DNA of 64,000 nucleotides from Capitella teleta (Eukaryota > Annelida > Polychaeta > Capitellidae). Below the pieces are notes generated by a model. The model saw nothing but the letters and a program-made list of their open reading frames with translations. It was not told the DNA's origin and did no database searches. The position numbers and the translations under genes are program-made. Location of the stretch: contig KB296957.1 in the NCBI GenBank assembly GCA_000328365.1, positions 62,001 through 126,000 on the forward strand, written 5' to 3'. Positions 1 to 12,326 of this stretch are shown here, piece after piece. The stretch's first letter is position 1. Each line of letters starts with the position of its first letter.

Positions 1-199
1 CAGTCGGTGTTTCATGAGTTGAATTCCGAATATTTTTAATCCCAAGTCGTGTCATACATAGCTCAGTTTCAATGTCTTCAGCACCTTCCTCCAACGCTCC
101 TCTTGATCCTCCTCCTACTCGGTGGATTACGAAGTCACGTGGGTCATACAAATTGTATTGACGGCTGATTTCAAAAATGACCCCTCGCTCTGCATTTCC
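1..199 (-). CDS. Possible edge exon, unknown protein (partial)
   Basis: On the minus strand the frame entering at base 199 (just after a TAA at 200-202) stays open for 66 codons to the window edge. It starts GNAERGVIFEISRQYNLYDP and later has a Gly-rich and an acidic stretch (VGGGSRGALEEGAED). The composition looks more protein-like than the AT-rich surroundings, but I recognise no domain and see no convincing acceptor. A TATAAATA box-like string lies at 201-208 on the same strand. This could be an exon of a gene that continues left of the window, or chance. Confidence 0.2.
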
Positions 200-2890
200 T
201 TATTTATACTGGGCAACTGTTCCGTGCAATGCATTATGGGAAGTGATAATCCAATATGCGAGAATATGGTTGTGTTATATTTATAATAATTTTGGAACCT
301 ATAGCGTTATCGCTAATTGATAGATTCGTTGAATATTATAAGGCTAAAAGAAGGAAATAGAAATATGTACAAACTATGAAGTGTGAAATAGATGGGTGAC
401 CTCACAATCATATGTATGTTCAGTGTTCAATTTCAGTTCTCTGTTACGTGAGCACTCCCTGTCTGTATGCTCCTCGCACTTTCCGACTGACCCTCAACAA
501 TAGGCACAACGATATACACCAAAGACCTCAATAACTAATAACACATCATATCTAGTCATCATGATGTCTCACCCAACGCACACCCTTCTCTACAATGAAA
601 GGCGTGGTTGAAAAGTAAACCTTAAAAGGGGAAAAATTAAGACCATGAAAGAAACGTTTGCAGCCGCCGTTCCGCTTAACCTGGCACCTTTGCAGCACAC
701 ACAGTATGTGAGGTGTATTCCTGTGTTCAACTTCAATTCGTGATGTTAAGGTGTTGCCTCACTTTCGGATACAGCATGCTTTGAATATTTCACTTTTTCA
801 CAGAATTTTGGATACACAGAATCCCGGCTCTCCGACAGGTGATTATTGGAATTGAGTGTGATTTAAGTAATGCAACGAATCAAGCCTTGTATACGGTATT
901 GTGAGGTTCATAAACTCCGTATGTAAATCAACAAAGGGTATGAGGACTGTAATAGGTAGTCAAGTGGAGCTATGACGGTGTCGAATAGAAAAGCAAAGGA
1001 GTGGCAATGAAATTCAATGTTGTGCTCGCATTCGTAGATTTTTGACTGATTTAGTGGAAGTCAGTCATATGTCTAAATTGCGTTTTTGGCTGTCTATGGT
1101 TCATATATTGACATGTACATGGATGGTGCTACTAATATTGGAGTCTGTTACTCGGTGTTGGGAATCCTTGCGGTGTGTTTCAAACCGTGCATTCAGCTAT
1201 TCTGTGATAGAAAAAAAATTGTTACGATGTTTCATCCAATTCACTGTATTTCAGATTTTCGGTTTCTGTTTGAATAAAACCCCGACCTCTCATTCTCGTC
1301 ACAAACTTGGGCGTTTAAAACTCTACTAAATTAAAACAAAACGATTTGAAGAGATATAAAGATGGCGTGATTGATTTTATGCGGCACATTTTCAACAGTT
1401 TGTTGTATAGCATGGAGTAACTGAGTATTCCACATTCACCAATCGCGACCTATGTCTCCACTAACATTAAAGAAAACAGAAGCATAACAATACTACAATG
1501 CATTCGATATATAGATATCCTTTACTATATTTGAGTGCAGGTCAATTTTAAAAGAATCTTTATCAAATTTCTTGAAAATAAATATGGCGCCATCATTCCA
1601 GTAGTTACATATATCATTAACATTTTTAATTACAGAGCCTAAATACTAAAAGCTTTTGTTATTTATTTTTATGTGTGATTATAAAATTTTATGTCGTAAT
1701 TTTAATTATTTCCTGCGCGATGCAGACCTGTTTGTATAGAACCATTAAGAAATGTTTAAAACACGAGAAAAAAGTCCTACATTTTACGATCCTTGACTTG
1801 ATTCCAACACAGCCAAATGTTTAAACTGCTGACATTTTACTAACACTGCAAATAATATTTGACGAAAGCAGGCACATCCAATGCTGCAAATGTTATACGT
1901 AAACAAACAATTACTTGTGCTCTTAATCTCTTTTAGACATGATTATTAGGTACATACTAATAATACACCATATTCCCATATTGGAGCTAAAAATACAATA
2001 TGGTGGATATTATTTTATCGATGCATTGATCATAATTCTTATTTCTCTCAGTTTATTTCACTCGAAGATTTTCATTAGCTGTCTTGTTTGCTCATTGGAT
2101 CATAGTGGTCTTTACAACAATACAATAAAAACTGACACTGCACTGCACAAGAATTATGCATTAAGCACTATATTGTCCATACAGAAGCCTTCTGTTGAAT
2201 TATATTCACATTATCTATACCAAAATGAAGGATTGGCATCAGGTGTCCTCGCATTTTTTTCTCAGCAAAATATTTAGCTGGGCTTAGGGTGAGGGTCTTT
2301 AAATTAAGGCCTAACTAAGGTCACATTTGAGGCCATTACTTCTTGAGCTGACACGGTGAAATTATGATTTATTATATGCTTTACACTCGAGTGATTTGGG
2401 CTGAGAGAAATGCTTTCTAAACCTTTGTATATTTGCTGAGAGACGAGACACACCTAAGTAAAAAGCTCATTAGTTTGCTTGAGATAATTAGAACAGTTAC
2501 TATACACAGGACCAAGAAGCAAGATGCTCGGAGGACAGAGGTTTTAGACGGGTCAATATTTGGTGATGTTTTTGTTGAACGTAGACGATTATTGTCACGT
2601 GGTAGGTGATTCGCCTATGCTACAAATACGAGAAATAAGCTGAATAAAGAATCCACAACAGCGCCTAAATACCTTTTTTTTTTGCGGTCTTTCCTGGTGA
2701 TTAAGGTCACCAGCAGACGCCGTGTACGTGAAATTAAGGAGAGACGTGTTGTTTAAACTGAAAAGATCTCATGCCTCAATTGGTTTAGTGCAAAAGTATC
2801 AATGGGAATATTTTGAATAATACATTAGGCTCATTGTGAGACTAAGATGAGCAAAATATTAATATCTAAATCGAGTTCTATGTTTTATTT
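200..2890. other. Non-coding stretch, nothing recognised
   Basis: AT-rich sequence without a convincing gene. Open frames at 1042-1329 and 1939-2277 are low-complexity in composition and lack splice context. A good acceptor (tttatttcag) ends at 2893, ten bases before the start codon of the next gene, so a 5' UTR exon of that gene (or a spliced-leader addition) may lie here. Confidence 0.4.
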
Positions 2891-2903
2891 CAGACTTTGA
2901 GCC

Positions 2904-3952
2904 ATGTCTGACATTCGGGTGGAGATAGACGAAGAAGGTAAGTTTCGTGATCTAATGACCTCTGACCTAATAAAACGACCTTTGACCTAGATGACATGAC
3001 TCTGCTGCCGATCGGCATTGCAGCCATTGTGGTCGGGGTGATCGCTGGCCTGATCCTCATCGGCCTCCTCTGCTTCATGTGCTGCTGCCGCGGTGCGAAC
3101 TTCAACTGTTGTTCATTTCATGGCATAACAACGACCAAAACGAAGAAAAAGAAGAAACGCAAGGTCATCGTGGTGCGCCGCCGCAACTCAACCCGCAGCC
3201 AGCCGCCCACGCAGCGAGTGGCGGTCAGGCAGCCTCGACCGATGGTTTACACGCTGCCATACATCCGACCACAACGATGGATTTCCCCAGGCAATCAAGG
3301 CCTGGCACACCTCAACCGACGCATACTGGCTATCCAACCCGCACCTGAGCCAGCGCCAGCACCAGAACCACCCAAGCCAACACCTAAGCCAGCACCAGTC
3401 CCAGATGTGTGCCGATGCGAGCTGCCAACCGCATCTCTGCAGAAGGGCGCCAGTCTGCAGTTTGTTTCGTCTGAGGGAGGACACGGAGGCTCCAGCGTCC
3501 TCTCCAGAGGAGACACCTGCAACCACCGCCAAATGCAGGCCCTTCCCATGCCTCCCCCTGAACCCAGCCCACCGGCAATCTTCCACCAAATCAACCACGA
3601 AGAGTACCACCACACCCAGCAAGCACCGCCTCCACCGCCTAACATGCCCATTGCTTTTGTTAACATGAGCCCTAACTACCAAATCAGTCAGTTGGACGGT
3701 GGGTCTATGGGTGGAGGAACTATGATGGGTGGTGGCATGAGTGGAGCTACGTTCGAAATCAACGGTGTCCAACCAGGAAACACCATGCAGGGCTATCACT
3801 CAGCTACCTACAGCCACATTCCATGCGATCTTCCCCAAACTCAGTCCGTTATAATGGAGCCGTACATGGTCGATAATCCAACCGCAAACGGAGGCGCTGT
3901 TTATATTCAGGAAAATGGCGATTCTAATTCGTGTTATCATCAATACTCGTAA
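2904..3952 (+). CDS. Single-pass membrane protein, basic and Pro-rich tail, unknown function
   Basis: Two coding exons, 2904-2937 and 2991-3952, separated by a 53-bp GT-AG intron (phase 1), give 331 residues. The start is MSDIRVEIDEE, ten bases after an acceptor. Residues 1-14 are acidic. One membrane helix spans about 17-40 (IGIAAIVVGVIAGLILIGLL) and is followed by a Cys cluster (CFMCCC) that could be palmitoylated. Next come a polybasic run (KKKKKRKVIVVRRR), a Pro/Ala/Glu segment (PAPEPAPAPEPPKPTPKPAP), polyproline stretches (PPPPPNMP) and a Gly/Met-rich segment (GGGTMMGGGMSG). The acidic N terminus and basic C side predict that the tail is cytoplasmic; that is inference. I do not recognise a family. 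It is the only plus-strand gene in the left third. Confidence 0.75.
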
Positions 3953-6084
3953 ATTGGGTTATTTTTGTGGGTCCGGCTTGGTTTCCAAAATTGATTTTTT
4001 TTTCTGTAATTTTGAGATTATTGGCTGAAAGAAGCAAATGCCTTGGAATTACATAACCCAAATCATTCTAAATAATATACAAATTACTAATTATCGAGGG
4101 ATATAACTGTTTTATTGGTCTAAACCCGTGAGAGCATAATGAATATAAAATTATCTTTAGTTTCGCAAAATTTTATTGAAATTTTCAACTGAAATGTCAA
4201 TTCGGTGGTTTAAATATTTCGTGTGCCATAATGCATCAAAAGTACAGACCTAAGTAGCGATATTATTCCTTCTGTGAATACCATTTGAAGTCAAAACATT
4301 GCTTATATTCTGCTGCTTAATTATGATCATGAACTTTGTGTAGATATTTATCGCTGTGCCATTGCCAAACCATATTTTTACCACAATAACTGGGTGCTTT
4401 TTTCGTGTACGGAAGTGCATTGTGAGTGTACGGAGTTGTGCACTTGAAGGGTTTTTATATCTGTTGAAAAATAAAACGGTGCTTTTTTCCTCGTGATTTC
4501 CTTTCAGTTTATTCATCGCGTGGAACGGAAAGAGGGACTGACTTCATGAATATCATCAGTGCGCATGAACACGTAAGTCTCAGCAGAGTGAGATGTGATC
4601 GACACTAGTACAGTTTAAGAGAATAATCCGGTTTTGTTTTGCCCAATATGATCATAATCCGATCAAACACGACCAGAGAGATTATCTATGTCATTACTCA
4701 TATTTATAAGACATCATTTCATCTGATAACCTAACTGTTTTCATGCACGCCAGACGCTACTGTAATTTGTCACATAAATGTTTATTCAGTATTAAACTTT
4801 TACTATTAAATCCTTACACGAAGAAGCTTTTTTAAAAACATTACTTCAAAGACAAAAAACGAAGCAATAAGCACTTATCTTAGTGGTTAATATTGTAATA
4901 ACAAATATAATTATGTTTTCTACAATAATAGTATTCAAGTGCACTGTGGTCAAATGATTCCATCGTTACGTGAGTATATGGAAATAATTTCTCACGGAGA
5001 GAACTTTGAATTGTGTCTTAAACAGGTTCTCCACAGTAAGTATTCGTTTTTGCACTTTAGAACCATGAAACAACTCCAAATCATGAAAACAAATTCCACG
5101 ACTCCTTTAATAATTTCATCACAAATTTTGAATGAGAAGCAAAGACAAGAGAAGAAATAAGAGTATTGACAGGGCGGAAATGGGGCAAAAAATCTATATT
5201 AAAAAAATGAAAAAATGAAAAATTGAAAAAAAAAAAAAAATGAAGTTAAAACAGGAGTTTTGAAATTCTTAAACCAAGATAATGTGTCTGCATGTAGACA
5301 TGTACAAAATGCGGAGTACTTAGAATACTTAAACGCCATTATGACAGTGAGAATCATTATATTACCATAATAGTGGTGCACTTAAAGATTAAATCACCAA
5401 AACGTGTTATAATAATTGTGTAAAAACAGATCGGATTTCACAAATATTTCCATTAATATGAAAATAGTAGCCTGGAAACCGTGTTTCCTGGTTTCCTTTT
5501 TTTTGCTTGAGTTGAAGGCATTTTCATGTCAGTCAGCCATTGGAGACGATTTTAGTGTTATATCTAATTACAGTGGCCCATGAAGATTGGCCACCATTTG
5601 AAGACAGGAATAAAGTGATTATTTTGACCTCGTAAATTACGACGGCCTAGGAAAATATCACTGGTTAAAGATAACATAAAGGTAATGACATATCTACGGC
5701 TATAGACATATGTGCAGATTATTTATTAAAACAATACCTGAATAATTCATACAGTTTAGCGACACTCAAATCATCACAAATGTTTGTTTGTTTTGCTCCT
5801 CATTAATCGCAGAATAGTTACAATGAATGCATGTGCTTTGCAACAATGATTCGTGTATACATTACTCATATCTTTACAACACTGTACAGCATAAACTGGA
5901 TAAGAAGACGTTTGCAATATCTGAAGACATCGAAACTGCTAAACAAACAGCAGAATAAGCAAGTACACAGGAGCACTTGCATCATACAATTTGCAAGAGG
6001 TGCGTGCTGTACGAGTTACACATCTACAAGTGTCCCATCTCCTGTGCCTACAAGCGCATCACTAATCTAGTGACGCCTACCCTC
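3953..6084. other. Intergenic stretch, nothing recognised
   Basis: AT-rich sequence between convergent genes (the membrane protein on plus, the lectin receptor on minus). It should hold both 3' UTRs. No repeat family, RNA gene or coding exon was identified. Confidence 0.4.
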
Positions 6085-9000
6085 CTACTTCAACGGGGGT
6101 AGGTTTCCCGCCTTGTCCCAAGCGTTTCCAGTGAGCCTAGGAAGCGTTATGCCGGCAGCTTTAACTCGCTCCTCCCATGTTTGCGTTTCACTCCTGGTGG
6201 AATGCAAGGTCGCAGTTTTAACAGCGTCACTCCAAGATGTCGTGCTTGGACGAGACGAGTTAAGAACCACGGTGTTCTCCCTGTCATCCCACAAAGTCGA
6301 GTCTTGTTGGGTAGAATGCATGGTGGCTGTCTTGACTCTTTCTTCTAGCGATACCAGTTTGACTTTTGAAGAGTTGAAGGTCACCGATTGTTCCCCAATC
6401 TTTGGTCTTGGTGCATTGAAAGCGGCTGTTATGACCTTGGGGGTGTCTATATTAGGAGGTCCTCGCTGCATCTGTGCCCTTGGTGAGTTGAAAGCAGCCG
6501 TCTTGATGCGCTCGGCCTTGCGAGCAGCCGTGATGGGTCTGGGTGAGTGGTACATCGGAGCCTTCTTGTCGTCGGTCATACTGGATGCCGAACTTGTGGA
6601 TTGCACCCGGTAGATTTCTTCCTTGTGTGGCTCCACTTTAATCAGCTGCTTGTCAATCTTTACATCACTAGAAACGGATCTGTTGTATGATGGGCCGTAT
6701 ATGATATCAACTATGTACAATGATGTCTTACTTGTTATTTTTGAGCTTGAAATACAGCACAGTCACACCGATCAGGCAAGCGAGGCAGATGATAAAAAGG
6801 ACAATAAAAACTGTAAAATACACAAAAAACAAGGTATATATGTGTGTCAAGGAGCTGCTGTAATAATGGTTAGGCATTTAATGAGTAGTCTACTTCAACC
6901 TCCGAACAAAATTGCAATTGATTGGAAACTTGAAATTGACAGAAACGGCTTCCACGCGGTGCTGAGCTTGGAAGCAACTGTCACATAATCCATTATATGT
7001 ATCGTTTATTGGTGACATTGAAAGACACAATTACTTTCAAAGCATTCAAGGTCTCACCTATCGATAGAGTAGACAGAGCGGGAGCTTCAGTGGTTGGGGT
7101 TTGTGTTGTTGTCGCAGTCGTTTCTTCCACTGTGCTCTCTATAACTGCGGTGCTGGGCGTGGCCGTCGACGCATATTCAGTCGTCCACTCTCCCGTTGTC
7201 GTTTCAGTAATGTTTGGATCATAAATTTCTGCAAACCAGAGCGTGAATAGAGATGCAAGGGTAAAAGCAAAAGCTCCTAAACATGAGCTTTTTGCATTAT
7301 GAGGCAAAACCCTCTGGAGATTCGAATATCGTACCCATGATGCAGACGAAATTGTAGGTAGAATTGCAGTTTTCATCGGCCCAGAAGTATCCCAGATCCG
7401 ATCTGAGGGCCATGCAATGGTCGTCAGGGTTGTCAGGCTGACTGTACGACTTCCAGTTGGTGTAAGTCATGGCGGCACCTGTCCATCAATCAATCAATAT
7501 ATTAATCAGGGAGTCAGTGCATAAGCTCACCTGATGCCCAACTCCAGGCTGCCTCAGTCAAACCAACCCAATACCTCTCCAAATAAGCAAGACCACTTTG
7601 TTGAAGAGTATATTTGACGAAGTCGTACATGTCTTGTGACTCAAGGCTGATGAGTGAGCCGTTAATTGAGTTACAAAACCTTTCAGCATCAAACCAAGAT
7701 TTTCGATCAAGATTCTGACTGACAAACATGCAGATGCGAGCAGAATATACGTAGCCAGTCGCGGACGTGTTGCATTCGGATGCTTCTGTGAATTAAAACA
7801 ATCCCAGTTGATGATTTGACCTAGTTTTCTTTCAAATATTTCAAACTGACTTGATACGATCTTTTGGCAGATGTATCTCTTTTCTGTGCCACAGGATTCC
7901 TCCTCGAATTTGTAATCCTCGTCGGAGTGTATAAGAACACAGGAGCCTGAAGATGTGGCCGCCGTATTCCATGGATACGCCCAGGTAGCTGAAAGAGAAT
8001 GAAACATCCTTTGGTGGAATGTCTTCACTGAGCTCATGATTTGCAAGAATTCCTTTGGAGTTTAGGGTCGGTTAATAAATATTCCTGAGATATGAGGAAA
8101 CCATTCAGGAAACCAGCAAATGAAAAAAAAAAAAAAAATGTATGGTAAATAGTCCCTAAATGTCACCACCAGTAGTTTCAGAAAGGTAACACAATTAACT
8201 TCATCGATATTTTCAAAGCCACCCACACACAAAAGGACATTAACTACCATAATCGTTGTATGTAACAGGGAGTCCAAGTAATCAACCTTGATCCTATCAT
8301 CCTACCTACATGATGTCACACACAACAACAAAAAAGTATCCCAGAGAAAATATGTTAAGATGCCAAGAAAATCATGCACGTATTGTTCTAGATAAACGAT
8401 ACTTATGGCTCATCAATGCAATGTTGCATATTAAATTACGTTGATGCGGAAACTCATTAGTATGAAACATTATGATACCAATAAAACACAGATTGTCGTC
8501 TTGAACCTCTCACCCGGCGCTCCGGTAATTAGCCAGATCCAATCCGAGTAGCGAGTCTCGTATGCTGCCATCCACGTGACGTTCACTGAGTGAGCCACCA
8601 TCAACGCTTCCACCACGGCGTCATCCGCAGTGCTGAACGTCTCGACGAGGCGTCCCTTTGGCTCCCCAGAACAGTTCGATTTCGCATCATCCCAGGTCAT
8701 GTTTTCCTTCACCATGACCCAGCACTCTCCGTTGTGCCTCGTGCCTGCGCATCCTTCATCCGCTGCAAAACATACAAATTGCATTCTTAGAAATCATTGT
8801 GGAAATCCAGTCTGTTGGGTGTTGTTGATTGTGCTAACAATTTGATCGGAGGTATAGGATCTATCATCTTCCAGCATATCATAATGGATCACATCTTCAG
8901 ATAACCCCGTTGTACTTGGCCCGCGTGATCCTTGCTCTTAGAAATTGGCATCCGTTGATCGCACCCAACAACCCGACCACGTGTGTTTTAGCATGCATGT

Positions 9001-10277
9001 GGTGCCAGAAGCAGAGTTCCGATGTAATCCTGGCCTTTAACGCCGCCTGACTACATTCAGTTGGAAGGGTAACTACCAAACGGTAGCAATCTGTTATAAA
9101 GCTGGTGAATGGTTTATTTATGTTATGCTGTACTATTTGTGTCGTGCAATTCTCCTTTTACGATTGATGCTGTGATGACGTCATTTAACTATAATCGTTT
9201 GATCGTCTTAAATCCTTCGTTGCTAGAGAAGGGATTTAAAGACTTGGCCATCTAATGCGCACATTAGTAATGAACTTAATTATTATTATTATTTAGACTG
9301 CGTAGTTAACAAAAAAGAATGTTTTGGTAAAGTCAGACTATTTTTATCGCTTCTTAAAAATAATGAAGGTAACTGTAATCTACGATTGCATAAAAAATAT
9401 GGCTTCTAAGTAAAAAGCCCTCAATATATTGTGAACAAGGTAGTTAAAGAAATGCAAATTAAATTTGTGATATTTCTTAATGCATCCCTCATGTGTGTCT
9501 CCATATTACATATATATGCTATTTTAAGGAATACCAATAATTAACTTTTTCTTTGCGAATAATGATGCAAATAATGGTAATAATATTAAAAAGAAAATGT
9601 TTAAGAAGTCCAAAATTTACCGATGAGTTTTTTGATTCAGTGCGGTTTTTTTAATCATAGGCTTTTGAGGTTCCAATCCCAATCCATCCAATGTCAATCG
9701 ATTATTAGTCTTATTGTTGTATGGAAGATTAGAGGTTCCCTTCGCCATCGGAATGGCACAAAGTTTGATTTTTGGGCGTCTGTTGGCGTACGGGTTAAGC
9801 AACCATTTCTCAGAATTACCAATCATAGTCGATCACGAATTTCAAACACAAAACAATTGGTATGTCGTTGACTATTGGTCAAAAAGAATGGTTCTTGTAT
9901 GGTATTCGCCCATGATAAATACCATGTTAGCCAATCTGATAATGAAGGATGCCACTATTTACCAACTTAGCAATGATATGTATATCCAATGGCAGCATCC
10001 AATGATATATTTCATCATCATCTTTTTAAATATTCACCCATTGAAGCAAACTTGAATGTCAAGAGAAGCGATCGCAACGAAAAATCTTCACTTCTTTTTT
10101 ATATCTAAATTAATTGCCACTGGGTTTCATACTGGATATCAAGCGTTTTTAAAAATTAATAAAACAACAAAATCGAAATGAATCCCGAGGTACTGCTAAT
10201 ATCCATGGCGACGACTCACCGTTGCATAACACCGCAAGGTGTATAAACCCCAAAACAAGAAAAAAACAACCCTCCAT
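6085..10277 (-). CDS. Membrane receptor with two C-type lectin domains and a repetitive cytoplasmic tail
   Basis: Eight minus-strand exons join in frame: 10277-10220, 8762-8514, 7988-7851, 7785-7531, 7478-7335, 7228-7058, 6810-6732, 6679-6085 (562 aa). Residues 1-20 are a signal peptide (MEGCFFLVLGFIHLAVLCNG). CTLD1 (about 22-148) has no EPN or QPD motif and probably does not bind sugar through Ca2+. CTLD2 (about 150-281) has QPD followed by DDHC, and WADENC, which is the galactose-type pattern. A Thr-rich stalk (282-338) precedes one membrane helix (about 340-360). The cytoplasmic tail (365-562) is built of about eight degenerate repeats around motifs such as RIKTAAFNSPR, KVITAAFNAPR and RVKTATMHST. 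Each CTLD is encoded by two exons and nearly all junctions are phase 1. The last intron is 52 bp, phase 2, and its donor supplies an in-frame TAA. A two-CTLD paralogue lies at 19596-22261. Ligand and signalling partner are unknown. Confidence 0.85.
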
Positions 10278-10296
10278 TCCTGTGCACTGGAAGTGT

Positions 10297-10315
10297 GGAC
10301 CTTCCTGGAAGGTCC
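10297..10315. promoter_or_regulatory. 19-bp palindrome near the lectin-receptor start
   Basis: GGACCTTCC-T-GGAAGGTCC is a perfect inverted repeat with 9-bp arms around one central base. It contains TTCNNNGAA (a STAT-type site) and lies about 20 bases upstream of the lectin-receptor ATG, so it is in the 5' UTR or core promoter. Function is inference only. Confidence 0.3.
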
Positions 10316-10439
10316 TTTGGTCATGTTCTGATTCATTGAAATTAGTTCGGCGCCAAAGGATCAACGACCAAGAAGTTCTTTGGATTACGGTATTTCCGAG
10401 ATAATCCACTCTAGATCCAGCGAGGTCACTAGACAAGTC

Positions 10440-11415
10440 ACGCTCCTACACAGTTTCGATTATAAATGAGCCCCATTCCATATTAATAATTTGCGTACGT
10501 TTTGTTCAAATTAATTGTGCAAGATTAGTATAAGATACATTTTATAATTAGTATATAGCTGTAAAAACATCTATTTCAACTTCATAAATTTATTGCACAA
10601 CATTTTTATTTTTTTATTTTTTATTTTTTTTTTTTGGTTTGATTGAGAAGCAAATTAAAAGTGTTTATGTGTTAGAGCAGAAATATTATTGCTGGTATAA
10701 TCAAAGTGATAATACTATATATAGCTATGAATACAATTACTAAAGGTAATTCCGTCGATTTGCTGTTAAGTAATAATGCGACAATTGTTTTGATATTTGG
10801 ATGCAATCGTCTGCCAATGCCATGTCCCCCCCCATCTGCCCATCTGATTCATTTATGATTTATCTGTTCACGAGGAACATTCACTTTAAAACGAATGAGA
10901 ATGCGTGAAGACTTGACTGTAATGGCTCATGAATTCCATATGACGTGATTCGGATACTGACATCTGTTTATAATGCTTGTTACTACATTTAATTATTCTC
11001 GGTGATCCCCTTTGACCAGCCGGCTACAGTACTATTGTGCAATACAATGCAAATAATCTAGCGTAATCAATTTTCATTCAATCTCGAATGAGTTTACAAT
11101 TAAGCCACAGGTGACCTAGCAAAAAATCTAGGAGTGATTTTTCTTCTTCTCCTTAATTGTAATATAATTGGTGTGCACTAGTACAACATCCCGCCAATGA
11201 TATAATCAGTATTTGGTGATCTACTATAGAAAATTAATGTCTCTGTACAAGATGAGAGGGAGTTTCCTGAAGCTCTTCGTTTTGACAACTCTGACTCTCT
11301 TCTCGTCTTCGGCTTTCGTCGTCCAACTTTCGCAGCCGTATATCCGTGCCCTTGGAGACACAAGGGATTGCTTTTTCCACTTTGTCTTTTTTTTCACGTG
11401 CGTATGTTGCAAGCA
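10440..11415. other. Non-coding stretch, nothing recognised
   Basis: AT-rich sequence upstream of the lectin-receptor gene; its promoter should be near the right edge of that gene. No gene or repeat family was identified. Confidence 0.4.
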
Positions 11416-11419
11416 CACC

Positions 11420-11645
11420 ATTTCATTTCATTTCATTTATTACATTTAAAACGCATTTTCAGCAATATCAAAGAACATTCAAATGCGCTGTACAAACAGA
11501 GATAAAAAGGAAAATCATTAAATACTAGAAAATGCAAAGTTAAAATAGTAAGTCTTAAGTTGGGTTTTAAAAGCATCAAGCGATTGCTGGTTCTGTAGGT
11601 TGGAAGGTAATCGGTTCCAAGGATGGGTGCTTGATGGGCGAATGT
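11420..11645 (-). mobile_element. LINE 3' end (L2/CR1-like), truncated
   Basis: On the minus strand this is about 225 bp closely matching the plus-strand copy at 29716-29966. The shared coding tail (FAHQAPIL, SLDAFK-like) is the usual C terminus of an L2/CR1-type reverse transcriptase. It ends in an (ATGAA)n tail, seen on plus as (CATTT)n at 11420-11440. It is 5'-truncated and frame-disrupted. Confidence 0.7.
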
Positions 11646-11649
11646 AATC

Positions 11650-12326
11650 CAGTAATCCAGTTTACAAGAAGCTCCGCATTCCCGATAAAGGTGTAAATCA
11701 CGGTAAACGATGGATTCACTGGTCAGCGCAACCGCAAGGTGCTGCTGATTCACTCAATGTCTCTAATCTGGGCAAATTTGGTGTCAATGGGTTCCTCTTT
11801 GGAAGCAGGTTCACATGATATGCACACACCTGCGCTTTAGGGTCCCTTGTGACACATATAATTCACGCAAAAGTCCATGGTGCATGGTGCAGGCGGGGAA
11901 GTATCCGAGCACTTGTTGCTAGGAAACGGGCGATTTACATCCATCCTTGTGGCGCCCCCTCAAGGCCTCTTTGTGTGCTTCACGATCACGGCCCATCATC
12001 GTCGTCATGCGCACTGGGGCGCCGTGAAGCAATATGATGCCTCTATGCATGCTTTATTCATTCAGCTTCAGTGTTTATTCATCTGCATTCACTGGTCATG
12101 AGCACATCACTAGTCAATGCCATCCTTCTTGGTTGCTGAAAAATGTTCTGTACTTTTGTCTTCCTCTGTTTCTTTTTGTTTTCCTTTTTCTCTACAAACG
12201 ATGATAAAATTGTTTACAGAAACCAATGACGACATCAGATTTGCAGCTTTTAATGTGATATTTGACCAATCCAATTTACAAGCCAAGCTTAACATATATT
12301 TGTACACATTCATAAATTGTCTGTGA
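11650..12326. other. Non-coding stretch between LINE tail and EGF gene
   Basis: No coding exon recognised. It should contain the 3' UTR of the EGF-repeat gene that ends at 12327. Confidence 0.35.

Noticed and set aside
1939-2277. 112-codon open frame on plus
   Set aside because: AT-rich composition dominated by Ile/Leu/Tyr/Ser, no splice context and no domain.
9617-10055. Overlapping open frames on both strands
   Set aside because: No domain, AT-rich, and inside the first intron of the lectin receptor.
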